Source of the DNA: Acrocarpospora corrugata
GTDB taxonomy: Bacteria > Actinomycetota > Actinomycetes > Streptosporangiales > Streptosporangiaceae
DNA: 64,000 nt
Assembly: GCF_009687845.1 (NCBI RefSeq)
Contig: NZ_BLAD01000059.1
Span: 53,706 to 117,705 of the forward strand
Direction of reading: 5' to 3'
Of this stretch, positions 37,028 to 45,960 are shown piece after piece. Position 1 is the first letter of the stretch. The number at the start of each line of letters is the position of its first letter. The notes beneath the pieces were generated by a model. That model saw only the letters and a program-made list of their open reading frames with translations. It was not told the DNA's origin and did no database searches. A program made the position numbers and the translations under genes.

Positions 37028-39130
37028 TCACCCCGGCTCGCGCCGCAGCACCCGGACCGACCTCCCGGTCACCGGGATGCCCTCGCCCGCCCGGCACAGC
37101 CGGCTGTCGGTGCTGATCGGCATGGCGGTGTCCAGCTCGGTCGTCCACATTTCGCCGTAGTCCTTGGGGATGGTGAACGTGATCACGTCGTAGTGGGCGT
37201 TGAACAGGAGCAGGAACGAGTCATCCCGGATGCGCCGCCCGCGGCGGTCCGGCTCGGTGATCGCGTCCCCGTTGAGGAAGACGGCGAGCGCGCGGGCGTA
37301 ACCGTTGCTCCAGTCGCCGTCGGTCATCACCGTCCCTGACGGGGTGAACCACACGATGTCGCTCAGCTGGTCGTCGGATCCCCGTACCGGCCGGCCGTAG
37401 AAGAACCGGCGCCGCCGGAACACCGGGTGTTCCCGCCGCAGCTTCGACAGGCGCCGGGTGAAGTCCAGCAGTAACCAGTTCTCGTGCCAGTCCACCCAGC
37501 TGAGCTCGTTGTCCTGGCAGTAGGCGTTGTTGTTTCCCTGTTGCGTACGCCCGAGTTCGTCCCCATGCGACAGCATGGGCACCCCCTGCGACAGGAACAG
37601 CGTCGCCAGGAAGTTCCGCTTCTGCTGCTCCCGCAACTGCGCCACCGGCCCCGTCGCCGGCCCCTCCACCCCGCAGTTCCAGGACCGGTTGTCGTTCGCC
37701 CCGTCCCGGTTGTCCTCCCCGTTCGCATGGTTGTGCTTCTCGTTGTACGAAACGAGATCCTCAAGCGTGAACCCGTCATGACATGTCACGAAATTGATGG
37801 AAGCGGCTGGTCTGCGGCTGTCGTCCTGATACAGGTCGCTGGACCCCGTCAGCCGGGACGCGAACTCCGGCAGCCGCGCCGGCTCCCCCCGCCACAGGTC
37901 CCGGATCGTGTCCCGGTACTGCCCGTTCCACTCCGTCCACCGCGCAGGGAAATTCCCGACCTGGTAGCCCCCTGGCCCCACATCCCACGGCTCCGCGATC
38001 AGCTTGACCTGCGACAGCACCGGATCCTGCTGAACCAGGTCGAAGAACGCGCTCAACCGGTCCACCTCGTGCAACTCCCGCGCCAGCGACGACGCCAGAT
38101 CGAAGCGGAACCCGTCCACGTGCATCTCCATGACCCAGTACCGCAACGAGTCCATGATCAGCTGCAACGCGTGCGGCGACCGCATGAGCAGGCTGTTCCC
38201 GGTCCCCGTGGTGTCCATGTAGTGCCGGCGATCGTCCTCCACCAGTCGGTAGTAGTTGGCGTTGTCGATCCCCCGCATGCTCAGCGTCGGCCCCAGATGG
38301 TTGCCCTCGGCCGTGTGGTTGTAGACCACATCGAGAATGACCTCGATATTGGCCTCATGCAGGGCCTTCACCATCGCCTTGAACTCAAGAACCTGCCCGC
38401 CCAACTCCCCCGAACTGGAGTAGGCGTGGTGCGGCGCGAAGAACCCGATCGTGTTGTAGCCCCAGTAGTTGGCCAGCCCCCGCTTCTCCAGCACGTCGTC
38501 ACTGACGAACTGGTGAATCGGCATCAACTCGACCGCCGTCACCCCCAGGCTGGTCAGATGATCGATGATCTCCGGATGCCCGAGAGCCGCGTAGGTCCCC
38601 CGAATCCGCTCCGGCACCCGCGGATGATTGATCGTCAGCCCCTTCACATGGGCTTCGTAGATCACCGTGTCGTGGTACGGCGTCGCCGGCGGCCGATCAT
38701 GCCCCCACCCGAAGAACGGATTGATCACCACCGACCGCGGCATGAACGGCGCAGAATCCTCATCATTCCGGCTCCCCGGCGCCCCGAAGTCGTACCCGTA
38801 CACCGCCTGATCCCACTTGACGGCCCCCTCGATCGCCTTCGCGTACGGATCGAGCAGCAACTTCCGCGGATTACACCGCAACCCCTGCTCCGGCACGTAC
38901 GGCCCATGCACCCGATACCCGTACCGCTGCCCCGGCTGCACCCCCGGCAGGTAGCAGTGCCACACGAACGCCTCAACCTCGCTCAGCGCAACACGCTCCT
39001 CCACCCCATCCTCATCGAACAGACAGAGCTCAACCCCATCCGCCACCTCACTGAACAAAGCGAAGTTCGTCCCCGCCCCGTCGTACGTCGCCCCCAGCGG
39101 ATAGGGGTCCCCCGGCCAGATCTCTCGCAT
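37028..39130 (-). CDS. glgX: Glycogen debranching enzyme GlgX/TreX
   Basis: This isoamylase-type GH13_11 enzyme removes side chains from glycogen to supply linear maltodextrin to TreY. It is 700 residues from ATG 39130, chosen because the family starts close to IWPGDPYPLGATYDGAGTNF; ATGs at 39139, 39151 and 39172 would add up to 14 residues and the last overlaps a hairpin. The CBM48-like N-domain precedes a barrel with VVYNHTAEGNH, DGFRFDLAS (nucleophile Asp), LIAEPWDVG (Glu) and VTCHDGFTLEDLVSYNEKHN. First gene of glgX-treY-treZ. Confidence 0.95.
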   Translation of the reverse strand: MREIWPGDPYPLGATYDGAGTNFALFSEVADGVELCLFDEDGVEERVALSEVEAFVWHCYLPGVQPGQRYGYRVHGPYVPEQGLRCNPRKLLLDPYAKAIEGAVKWDQAVYGYDFGAPGSRNDEDSAPFMPRSVVINPFFGWGHDRPPATPYHDTVIYEAHVKGLTINHPRVPERIRGTYAALGHPEIIDHLTSLGVTAVELMPIHQFVSDDVLEKRGLANYWGYNTIGFFAPHHAYSSSGELGGQVLEFKAMVKALHEANIEVILDVVYNHTAEGNHLGPTLSMRGIDNANYYRLVEDDRRHYMDTTGTGNSLLMRSPHALQLIMDSLRYWVMEMHVDGFRFDLASSLARELHEVDRLSAFFDLVQQDPVLSQVKLIAEPWDVGPGGYQVGNFPARWTEWNGQYRDTIRDLWRGEPARLPEFASRLTGSSDLYQDDSRRPAASINFVTCHDGFTLEDLVSYNEKHNHANGEDNRDGANDNRSWNCGVEGPATGPVAQLREQQKRNFLATLFLSQGVPMLSHGDELGRTQQGNNNAYCQDNELSWVDWHENWLLLDFTRRLSKLRREHPVFRRRRFFYGRPVRGSDDQLSDIVWFTPSGTVMTDGDWSNGYARALAVFLNGDAITEPDRRGRRIRDDSFLLLFNAHYDVITFTIPKDYGEMWTTELDTAMPISTDSRLCRAGEGIPVTGRSVRVLRREPG

Positions 39131-39167
39131 GCCACCCATGGTCCACGCCATCCTGGTTCTCTGCCCA

Positions 39168-39193
39168 GACATCGGGTGTTAAGCCCAGATGTC
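39168..39193 (-). promoter_or_regulatory. Hairpin in the glgX leader
   Basis: GACATC-GGG, a 7-nt loop, and CCC-A-GATGTC form a stem with one bulged base about 38 nt upstream of the chosen glgX start. It could be an operator or an RNA element for the trehalose operon. Confidence 0.4.
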
Positions 39194-39216
39194 AGCAGAA
39201 GATCATCCGCAACCTT

Positions 39217-39231
39217 ACCGAAAATTTCGGT
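39217..39231. promoter_or_regulatory. Perfect dyad ACCGAAAATTTCGGT upstream of glgX
   Basis: Seven-base arms (ACCGAAA / TTTCGGT) around a single central base lie in the AT-rich stretch 87 nt upstream of the glgX start. It resembles a transcription-factor operator. Confidence 0.4.
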
Positions 39232-39558
39232 CCACATATTTTACTCGATTCGGGCCAACCTAATCCAACTTACCCTATTTTGAATATTTATGGACCAAAA
39301 ATGACTTACGACGCATTTTAGGAATTTCCATCAACACCGAGAAAGAGCGCCAGAAACTACTTTTGCACGTCCTCCGAAAGTCACAGCTTGCTATCCGCAA
39401 CAGGCATCTAACGGTACGTGACCGCATATCTGCCAATGCTGCGGCAAGTAGACCGTGAGCGTTCGGGAGCGATCTTGGTTGACCTGACCGACTGGCGCGG
39501 TCTCGTTAGCGGACGTACCGACGACTTCGACGACCTCCGGGTCGCCGTCCCGACGCCT

Positions 39559-39706
39559 GTGATCTCGTCATCCTTCGCCAGTCCTCAAGGTGCTTCGCGG
39601 CGTGCCAGCATCGTGGCCAGCGACAGACGAGGACTTGGACGCACTCGGCTGGTTCCTTGAGCATCGGGCCCCGGCAGCGGCCAAGCGTGTCCGCGCTTTG
39701 ATCTGA
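39559..39706 (+). pseudogene. Remnant of an unidentified gene upstream of the DUF3037 gene
   Basis: The frame ending at TGA 39704-39706 reads VLKVLRGVPASWPATDED then LDALGWFLEHRAPAAAKRVRALI in two stretches, which looks like a real C-terminus. It has no start: an in-frame stop lies near 39559. The preceding 140 bp in another frame (starting GTG 39418) give RSGAILVDLTDWRGLVSG, which also looks coding. Together they suggest a frame-shifted, truncated gene. HipA-like kinase genes often precede DUF3037 genes, but I cannot match this fragment to them. Confidence 0.35.
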
Positions 39707-39717
39707 AGGAGGGTGGA

Positions 39718-40596
39718 ATGAGCCGTTACATCTACTCGATCGTCCGCTGTCTCCCTGATCCGCGGACCGGCGAGTTCATGAACGTGGGTGCCGTGGTCGG
39801 CGACCCGGTAACGGGTGACTGGGCTATCCGTCAGCTAAGCAATACCGATCGAGTCCGGAAATTTGCGGGTTCGTCCGCCTTCGGGGCGGCCAGTGAGTTC
39901 ATCTTCAATGTTGGTTCTCAGATCGATCTCAGTCGGCAGGCGTTGGAGGACGGGCGCGAGCCGCTGGGAGAGACCTGGTTGGCTCGGCTGCATCATGACC
40001 ACCGCAATGTGGTGCAGCTCAGCCCTCCGACGCCGATGGTCGCGCAGAGCGCGATACAAGCACTCGATCTAATCTTCGATCAGATGATCATTGATCGGGC
40101 GTCCGAATCACGGCAACCGCAGGTGACCAAATATCATCTGGGGCGCGACCTTCGAGAGGCATACCGTCAGGCCAACATCGCCGATGAGCTGGTGCGAACC
40201 AGAGCGAAGATATACGTAGGCTCGCGCGTCCATTATGACCTCGACTTCGCCATCGCCAACGGGCACGCCGTACAGCTCACGCAGACCTGGTCGTTCCGGC
40301 GGAAGGACCTAGACGAGGTATCCCTTCAGGTCAAAGCATGGGGATATGCGATGGAGCGCCTCCGCGACGGCGACGGAGCCCGAGTGGAGGACTCCCAGGG
40401 GCATCGAAGCACCGTCGACCAGAGCGTGGATCTCCAGGTGGTCGTCGCGCCACCGGAGACGCCGGAACAACGCGAGGTCTACCAGGAGGCCGAGGAGGTC
40501 TTCGGCAACCTGCACGTCGGCGTTCATCCAGTCGAGGAAGTCAACGCCATCGGAGTACGTGCAGCCGAACTTCTCAGTCAGCGCTCCGGTCGGTAA
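39718..40596 (+). CDS. DUF3037 domain protein
   Basis: The 292-residue protein begins with the DUF3037 signature (YIYSIVRCLPDPRTGEFMNVGAVV), followed by a helical region and an unrecognised C-terminal part. DUF3037 proteins are of unknown function and are frequently paired with HipA-family kinases; here only a possible gene remnant precedes it. A strong AAGGAGG (39707-39713) fixes the ATG start. Base composition and codon use are less GC-biased than in surrounding genes (for example ATA, TTG, AAT and CGA codons), which suggests acquisition by transfer. It is isolated between the AT-rich region and a convergent MBL-fold gene. Confidence 0.75.
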   Translation: MSRYIYSIVRCLPDPRTGEFMNVGAVVGDPVTGDWAIRQLSNTDRVRKFAGSSAFGAASEFIFNVGSQIDLSRQALEDGREPLGETWLARLHHDHRNVVQLSPPTPMVAQSAIQALDLIFDQMIIDRASESRQPQVTKYHLGRDLREAYRQANIADELVRTRAKIYVGSRVHYDLDFAIANGHAVQLTQTWSFRRKDLDEVSLQVKAWGYAMERLRDGDGARVEDSQGHRSTVDQSVDLQVVVAPPETPEQREVYQEAEEVFGNLHVGVHPVEEVNAIGVRAAELLSQRSGR

Positions 40597-40656
40597 GCGA
40601 CTCCCCCGGCTGGAGTTGTTCGCGTAGTCGGTCCACGGCAGGGCGGTAATTCGGGC

Positions 40657-41355
40657 CTACGTCTCGCGGATGGTGTCGAAGACGCGGGGGATGCGGTGGC
40701 CGGTGATGGTGGGGCCGTGGGCTGTGGTGAGGGCGGTGATGTCCATGGCGGCGAGGTGGTCGAGGTAGTGCCCGTAGATGGTGGGGTCTAGCCAGGTGTG
40801 CCAGGGGCTGAGGGTGGCGGCGTGGCGGTGGATGGCGTCCAGGTAGTCGTCCAGGGGGAGGTTGTGGGCGTCTGAGGTGGGGTGGGGGGTGATGGCGCCG
40901 AAGCAGTCGGCGGCCCAGTAGACGCCGCTGCGGTCGTCGTACAGGCCGAGGGTGGTGGGGGCGTCGTAGCGCGGGGGGCGGATGGCGGTGAGGACGCGGT
41001 CGCCGGCGTGGAAGGACTCGTGGTCGGTGATCAGGTGGGTTTGGGGTGGGAATGTGGTGTGGCGGGGGGGGGGCGTGACGAGGGTGGCGTTGGGGCAGAG
41101 GTCCAGGGCGGTGGTGAGGTTGCCGATGTGGTCGGGGTCCTCGTGGCTGAGGAAGATCCAGCGGACGTCCTCCGGGGAGACGACCGAGAAGACGTCCTCG
41201 CGCCAGGCGTCGCGGTGGATCGCGGCGCCGGTGTCGACCAGCACCGGTTCCCGGCCCGTGATCACCATCGTGTTGATGGCGGCGTAGCCGTTCTCGACCG
41301 GGATGAGCCTCGGAATGAGCACGGTATCGGGGGCGATGCGATGAGGTCCGACCAT
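40657..41355 (-). CDS. MBL-fold metallohydrolase (flavodiiron-like metal site)
   Basis: The 232-residue protein has the metallo-beta-lactamase fold. The metal motif is SHEDPDHIGNL (H-x-D/E-x-D-H, the arrangement seen in flavodiiron/ODP-type and related MBL proteins), with a bridging Asp in YWAADCFGA and a late His in TTAHGPTITGH. There is no flavodoxin domain. The substrate is unknown; hydrolytic or redox roles are both possible. A run of 10 G (41064-41073, Pro codons on the coding strand) is a potential slippage site. It lies 126 bp downstream of the SARP-type gene on the same strand. Confidence 0.85.
   Translation of the reverse strand: MVGPHRIAPDTVLIPRLIPVENGYAAINTMVITGREPVLVDTGAAIHRDAWREDVFSVVSPEDVRWIFLSHEDPDHIGNLTTALDLCPNATLVTPPPRHTTFPPQTHLITDHESFHAGDRVLTAIRPPRYDAPTTLGLYDDRSGVYWAADCFGAITPHPTSDAHNLPLDDYLDAIHRHAATLSPWHTWLDPTIYGHYLDHLAAMDITALTTAHGPTITGHRIPRVFDTIRET
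41064..41073. repeat. Ten-base G homopolymer inside the MBL-fold gene
   Basis: An uninterrupted G10 (C10 on the coding strand, within TPPPRHTT codons). Gain or loss of one base would truncate the protein; it could also be a sequencing-error spot. Confidence 0.9.
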
Positions 41356-41481
41356 GGGAGACAGGGTCGCGGAGGCGGCTTGGCTCCGTCTTGGCGGCTA
41401 CTTGCCCGATCTGTCCATCCGAAGGCGGGCGGTCACTGCCCAGGTCGGGGAGCCCGGCGCAGGCGGTTGCTTGCCGGTCGG

Positions 41482-44400
41482 CTACTTGTCCGGGTTGGGG
41501 AGGCCGGAGGTGGTGAGGAAATGCCTTGCGTCGGCGCGGTGCTGGGCGGCTGTGGTGGGGCGGTTCAGGGTTTGGGCGAGGTGGGCGAGGCAGAGGTCGG
41601 CGCTGGACCAGCCGAGGAGGCGGCCTGCGCTGGGGGTGAAGCGGGTGTAGAGGGCTTCGGCGGCTTGGGTGGCGCCGAGGGTGGCGCAGATGCGGCTGAG
41701 TGAGTCGGGGACGAAGCGGTAGGTCAGGTCGTTGGCGATGGCGGCGAAGCCGTCTTCGGCGAGGGTGGCGAAGATGGTGGCGGCTTCGTCGTGGCGGTCG
41801 AGGTCGAGGAGGGCGTGGCAGCGGAGGACGGTCCAGACGGGCTGGCCGGGGCGGGTTTTCAGGACGTCGTCGGCGATGGCGAGGGCGGCTGAGGGGGTGC
41901 CGCGCAGGCGGGCCGCTTGGGCGCGCATGAGCAGGGCGCGGAGTTGGGCGCCGTCGCCGCCGAGGGCGCCTTCGGGGTGAGCTCTGGCGGCTTCTTCGGC
42001 TTCGGCGATGGCGGTGTCCAGGTCGCCTGCCAGGTATGCCCGGATCGCGGCCTGCCATCCGGCCAGTCCGATCAGCGCGGGCTGGCGTAGCCGCTGGGCG
42101 GTCTGCCGGAGCCAGTCGAGCAGCGGGCCGGCTTCCACGTACTGGCCGCCGGAGAACATCTCCACGTAGCGTGCTTCGCTGGCCAGCCACTCGTCCACCA
42201 GTTCGCCGGTGGCCGCCGCGGTCTCCGCCATCCGCGTCACGATCTCGTTCCGCTCGCCGCTGCCCGCCAGACCCCGCGAAAGGATCTCGGCCGCGCTCAG
42301 TGCCCGCAGCAGCGACCGGTCATCCTTCGCCTCCTGTACGGCTTGCGCCGCCAGCTCCCGGCTCTCCGCCTGCGGCCGGCTGAACGACCCCATGATCGCC
42401 GAAGCGGCCAGCAACGGGGAGCGCCACCGCTCGCCCGCCCCGGCCAGAGCGCGGTCGATCCGCCCGATCAGCGCCTCCGACGCCGCCCACTCCTCGTACA
42501 TGGCCCAGCCCAGCGGATCCGAGAAGCCCAGCGCGGCCTGAGCCAGCCGCTCATCGTCGCCGAGCCGGTCGGCGAGGGCGGCGGCCTCGTCCAGGGTGGC
42601 GTGCACCCGCGAGTTCATCCCGGCCAGCGACTGCGCCTCCGCCAGCTCGATCAGCAGGTCGCATCTGAGCTCCAGATCGGTCACCGGCAACTGCCCGGTC
42701 AACGCCACGGCCTGCTCCATGTGGGCGGCCGAATCCTCATAGGCGAACTGCTCGGTCGCGTGCCGGGCCGCCTGGCGGGCGTACTCGATGGCCTTGGCCG
42801 CCATCCCCGCGATGACCAAACCCTCCCGATAGTGGTACGCGAGCTCCGCCAGATGCGTGCCACGCGCCTCCAGCACGGCCGCCACCCTGGCATGCAACCG
42901 GCGGCGTCGCAGCGGCGCGAGCCCGTCCCGCAGCACGTCCCTGACGATGTCGTGCGAAAACGCGTACACGAGCGCGCGTTCGGTGAGCAGCCGGGACTGC
43001 ACAGCCGCGTCGAGAACATCGAGCACGTCGTCCTGCGGCAGGTCGAGCACATCGAGCAGCACGCCCAGCTCCGCCTCCCGGCCCAGCAGCGCCGCCGCGC
43101 TGAGCACGTCGTGCGCCCCCGGCGGCATCGCGGCCAGCCTCCCCCTGAGCACATCGGCCACCGCCCCCGGAGCCTCCTCGCCCAGACCGAGAAAGAACGG
43201 ATTCCCCCCGGTCCTGCGCAACTCCTCACCGGCCCGCGCCGGATCCGCCCCGGAACGCTCCAGATATTCGGCGACCGCCTCCTCGGACAATCCCCCCAAG
43301 GTGATCCGCTCGACATGCGGCAACCGCGACAACGCGGCCAGCGTGCGCGCCAGCGGCTCACTCACCTCGGTATCCCGATAGGTGGCCAGCACCGTCAACT
43401 CCGGACACGACCGCGTGGTGGCCAGAAAGTCCAGCAGCCGCAGCGAAGACGCATCCGCCCACTGCAAGTCATCCAGGATGACCACAACAGGACCGACATT
43501 GAACAACCGCCCCACAGCTTCATAAAGCGGAAACTTTCCGGTCGCCCCCGTGATCTCCGCCAACTCCCCCGCCTGCCCGGTGAGCTCCCGAAACGCCTGC
43601 ACCCACGGCCAGAACGGAGGCGCCCCACCCCCATCCCAGCACCGCCCGACCACAACCCGGCCGGCCGAATGGGCTGCCGCGTGTTCGGCGAGGCTGGTTT
43701 TGCCGATGCCTGGTTCGCCGGCGACCAGGACTACGCGGGGGCCTGGGGTGGTGATGGCGCGGTGGAGGATGGCTGACTCGGTGGTGCGGCCGAGGACAAG
43801 GCTGGTGGTGACCGAGGTGGCGGGTGAAGTGGTGGGTGGGGTTGGGGTGAGGGTGGGGTCCTGGGTGAGGATGCGGGATTCGAGGTCGCGGGAGCGGGGG
43901 TCGGGGTCCAGGCCGAGCTCGGCTACCAGGAGGCGGCGGCCTTCGGCGAGGGCGGCGAGGGCGTCGGCCTGGCGGCCTGCCTGGTAGAGGGCCTGGGCGG
44001 CGAGGCGTCTGATGCGTTCCCTGAGGGGGTAGGCGGCGACGAGGCGGGTGAGTTCGGGGATGAGTTCGGAGCCTCGGGCGAGGGCCAGGTCGGCTTCCGC
44101 GGCGTCTTCGGTGAGGGAGAGGCGTAGTTCGGCGAGGGCGTCTCGCTCGGTCTCGGCCCAGGTCTGGCCTTCGAAGCCGGCGAGTGGTTCGCCGCGCCAT
44201 TCGCTCAGCGCCAGGCGTAGTTCGCGGGCCGCTTTGGCGGGGTCGCCGGCGGCGAGGAGTCGCCGTCCTTCGGCCGCGCGGACGGCTACCCTGCGGCGGT
44301 CGACGGCCTCGTCGGGGATGTCCAGCGCGTACCCGCCTGGCCTGCTCACCAGGATCGAGGCCGCGCCTCTGCGGACGCGGCCGGGTTCCAGCACCCGCCG

Positions 44401-44610
44401 GAGCTTGGAGATGTACGCCTGGACGGTGTTGAGCGCGCCGCCGGGCGCGTCGTCCTCCCAGAGCGCGTCGATGAGGCGGGACGCGCTGACCGGGCGGGGC
44501 GCGGCGAGCAGGCAGAGCGCGAGCACGGCGCGCTGCTGAGCGGGGCCGATGTCCAGCGGGACACCGTCCGCGCCGACTACCGAGATCGGCCCAAGAACCC
44601 GGAATTCCAC
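41482..44610 (-). CDS. SARP/AfsR-type regulator with BTAD, AAA-ATPase and TPR-like regions
   Basis: This 1042-residue cytoplasmic transcription regulator starts with an OmpR-like winged helix (about 1-95: EFRVLGPISVVGADGVPLDIG, PAQQRAVLALCLLAAP), followed by a BTAD domain (about 96-245). A Thr/Pro linker leads to an ATPase region with Walker A GEPGIGKTS near 295 and Walker B VVVILDDLQWADASS, then a long alpha-solenoid of TPR-like repeats. Such large SARPs activate secondary metabolism or development and respond to nucleotide state; no biosynthetic cluster is adjacent, so the target is not evident. The GTG start at 44610 has only weak AAGG upstream, and that lies inside a stem-loop. Confidence 0.92.
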   Translation of the reverse strand: MEFRVLGPISVVGADGVPLDIGPAQQRAVLALCLLAAPRPVSASRLIDALWEDDAPGGALNTVQAYISKLRRVLEPGRVRRGAASILVSRPGGYALDIPDEAVDRRRVAVRAAEGRRLLAAGDPAKAARELRLALSEWRGEPLAGFEGQTWAETERDALAELRLSLTEDAAEADLALARGSELIPELTRLVAAYPLRERIRRLAAQALYQAGRQADALAALAEGRRLLVAELGLDPDPRSRDLESRILTQDPTLTPTPPTTSPATSVTTSLVLGRTTESAILHRAITTPGPRVVLVAGEPGIGKTSLAEHAAAHSAGRVVVGRCWDGGGAPPFWPWVQAFRELTGQAGELAEITGATGKFPLYEAVGRLFNVGPVVVILDDLQWADASSLRLLDFLATTRSCPELTVLATYRDTEVSEPLARTLAALSRLPHVERITLGGLSEEAVAEYLERSGADPARAGEELRRTGGNPFFLGLGEEAPGAVADVLRGRLAAMPPGAHDVLSAAALLGREAELGVLLDVLDLPQDDVLDVLDAAVQSRLLTERALVYAFSHDIVRDVLRDGLAPLRRRRLHARVAAVLEARGTHLAELAYHYREGLVIAGMAAKAIEYARQAARHATEQFAYEDSAAHMEQAVALTGQLPVTDLELRCDLLIELAEAQSLAGMNSRVHATLDEAAALADRLGDDERLAQAALGFSDPLGWAMYEEWAASEALIGRIDRALAGAGERWRSPLLAASAIMGSFSRPQAESRELAAQAVQEAKDDRSLLRALSAAEILSRGLAGSGERNEIVTRMAETAAATGELVDEWLASEARYVEMFSGGQYVEAGPLLDWLRQTAQRLRQPALIGLAGWQAAIRAYLAGDLDTAIAEAEEAARAHPEGALGGDGAQLRALLMRAQAARLRGTPSAALAIADDVLKTRPGQPVWTVLRCHALLDLDRHDEAATIFATLAEDGFAAIANDLTYRFVPDSLSRICATLGATQAAEALYTRFTPSAGRLLGWSSADLCLAHLAQTLNRPTTAAQHRADARHFLTTSGLPNPDK

Positions 44611-44618
44611 ATTGCCGA

Positions 44619-44647
44619 CCTTATCGGCATCTTTCCTGCCGATAAGG
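44619..44647 (-). promoter_or_regulatory. Perfect 11-bp stem-loop just upstream of the SARP start
   Basis: CCTTATCGGCA and TGCCGATAAGG pair around a 7-nt loop. It sits between the histidine kinase stop (44665) and the SARP GTG (44610). The likely Shine-Dalgarno AAGG is the last part of the stem, 8 nt before GTG, so the fold could mask ribosome binding, or simply terminate the kinase transcript. Confidence 0.55.
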
Positions 44648-44664
44648 GACGCGCCACCCGCGGT

Positions 44665-45960
44665 TCAGCTCAAGGCGCGGCCCAGCAGGCGGCGGGTGCG
44701 GGGCTTCGGGGTCTGGGGGGCCGTGCGGAGCCAGAGTTGGACGCCCGCGCCGCCCAGCGCCGACCGTTCGACCCGGACCGAGCCGCCGGTGGACTCGGCC
44801 AGGCGGCGGGCGATGTCCAGGCCGAGGCCGGTCGAGCCGGCTCCACTGTGGCCGCGTTTCAGTGCGCCCTCCGGATCGGCGATGCCGGGGCCCGCGTCGG
44901 CGACGAGGATGCCGACCATGCCGCTGCCCTGGTGCAGCGTGACCGCGAACGGGGTGCGCTGCGGAGTGTGCCGGAAGACGTTGCCGAGGGTGGCGTCGAT
45001 GACCGCGCTCAGTTCGGCGGCGGCCACCGGCACCTGGGCGGGAACGTCGGCGCCGATCAGTTCCCAGGGCCGGCCCTGGTCCTCGGCCAGCGCGGACCAG
45101 AAGACCAGCCGCTCGCGCAGCACCTCGGCGGCGTCGCAGCGGCCGGGGAGCGGGCGGGCCGGGCGGCGGGCCGCTTCGATGATCGCGTCCACCTCGCGTT
45201 CCAGCCGGTCGACCTGCTCGGCGGCCGGGCCGTGGTCGCCCAGCTGGAGGCGGAGCGCGGTCAGCGGGGTGCGGAGGCGGTGGGACAGGTCGGCGGCCAG
45301 CTCCCGCTCGGCCGCGAGCAGCCCGGCCACCTGGTCGGCCATCGTGTTGAACGCCTGCCCGGCGGCCACCAGCTCCGGCGGTCCGGCCGGCTCGATCCGT
45401 ACGGACAGGTCGCCGGAGCCGAGCGCGGTGGCCGCGTAGCCGAGCCGCCGGGTGGCCCGCACCACCCGCGCGCCGAGCCGGTCGGCGACCACCACGGAAC
45501 CGGCCACCAGCGCCACCGCGACCCCGGTCAGGACGGCCCAGGACGTGGCGACGCCCCTGGTCAGATCCGACTCAGGGGCGTACACCTCGATCACCACGCT
45601 CCGGCCGCGATCCAGCGCGACCGGCCGCAGCAGCACATATCCCCCGGTCACCCGTAACGTCATGGCCCGAGCCGAAGCCACCGCCGAAGCGGGGGCACGG
45701 GTCCGCCCGACCGTCCCGGCCGGCAGGTGCACGGCCAACCGTCCTTCGCCGCCGGCCGCCGTGCTGGCCAGCGCGCGTTCCAGGCGTTTCGCGTCCACTG
45801 TCAGCACCAGGGCGGGCACGATCGCGGTCGCCTGCCGCTCCGCCTCGGCCAGTGCCTTGGTCTCGGCGACCTCCTTGACCACGGCGGCCAGCGGGATCAG
45901 GAACGCCAGCGCCACCATCGCGGTGACGGCCACCGCGACCAGCGCCAGGCCGCGCCTCAC
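44665..45960 (-). CDS. Sensor histidine kinase
   Basis: This 431-residue membrane kinase has a first transmembrane helix at about 5-28, an extracytoplasmic domain of roughly 110 residues, a second helix near 142-163, a HAMP-like linker, an H-box (ERELAADLSHRLRTPLTAL) and a HATPase domain with an N-box (ATLGNVFRHTP), DAGPGI and GSTGLGLDIARRLA. It overlaps the response-regulator gene by 4 bp, so the two form a two-component system. The N-box Asn is present. The signal is unknown. The SARP gene follows after 54 bp on the same strand. Confidence 0.94.
   Translation of the reverse strand: MRRGLALVAVAVTAMVALAFLIPLAAVVKEVAETKALAEAERQATAIVPALVLTVDAKRLERALASTAAGGEGRLAVHLPAGTVGRTRAPASAVASARAMTLRVTGGYVLLRPVALDRGRSVVIEVYAPESDLTRGVATSWAVLTGVAVALVAGSVVVADRLGARVVRATRRLGYAATALGSGDLSVRIEPAGPPELVAAGQAFNTMADQVAGLLAAERELAADLSHRLRTPLTALRLQLGDHGPAAEQVDRLEREVDAIIEAARRPARPLPGRCDAAEVLRERLVFWSALAEDQGRPWELIGADVPAQVPVAAAELSAVIDATLGNVFRHTPQRTPFAVTLHQGSGMVGILVADAGPGIADPEGALKRGHSGAGSTGLGLDIARRLAESTGGSVRVERSALGGAGVQLWLRTAPQTPKPRTRRLLGRALS

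Larger units (their letters stand above)
39131..39717. other. 587-bp gene-poor, AT-rich region
   Basis: The part from about 39194 to 39417 is much richer in A/T than the rest of the window (runs such as TATTTTACTC and TATTTTGAATATTTATGG). It holds the glgX leader hairpin, the dyad ACCGAAAATTTCGGT, and from about 39418 a patch that reads like decayed coding sequence with no intact gene. It separates the trehalose operon from an atypical DUF3037 gene and may mark a boundary of foreign DNA. Confidence 0.6.

Noticed and set aside
39418..39660. 80-codon frame in the gap upstream of the DUF3037 gene as an intact gene
   Set aside because: The first half looks coding but the end runs into low-quality sequence while another frame takes over; treated as a decayed gene.
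41482..44610. SARP gene as pathway regulator of a local antibiotic cluster
   Set aside because: No polyketide, peptide synthetase, RiPP or terpene gene lies within the window, so no cluster is claimed.
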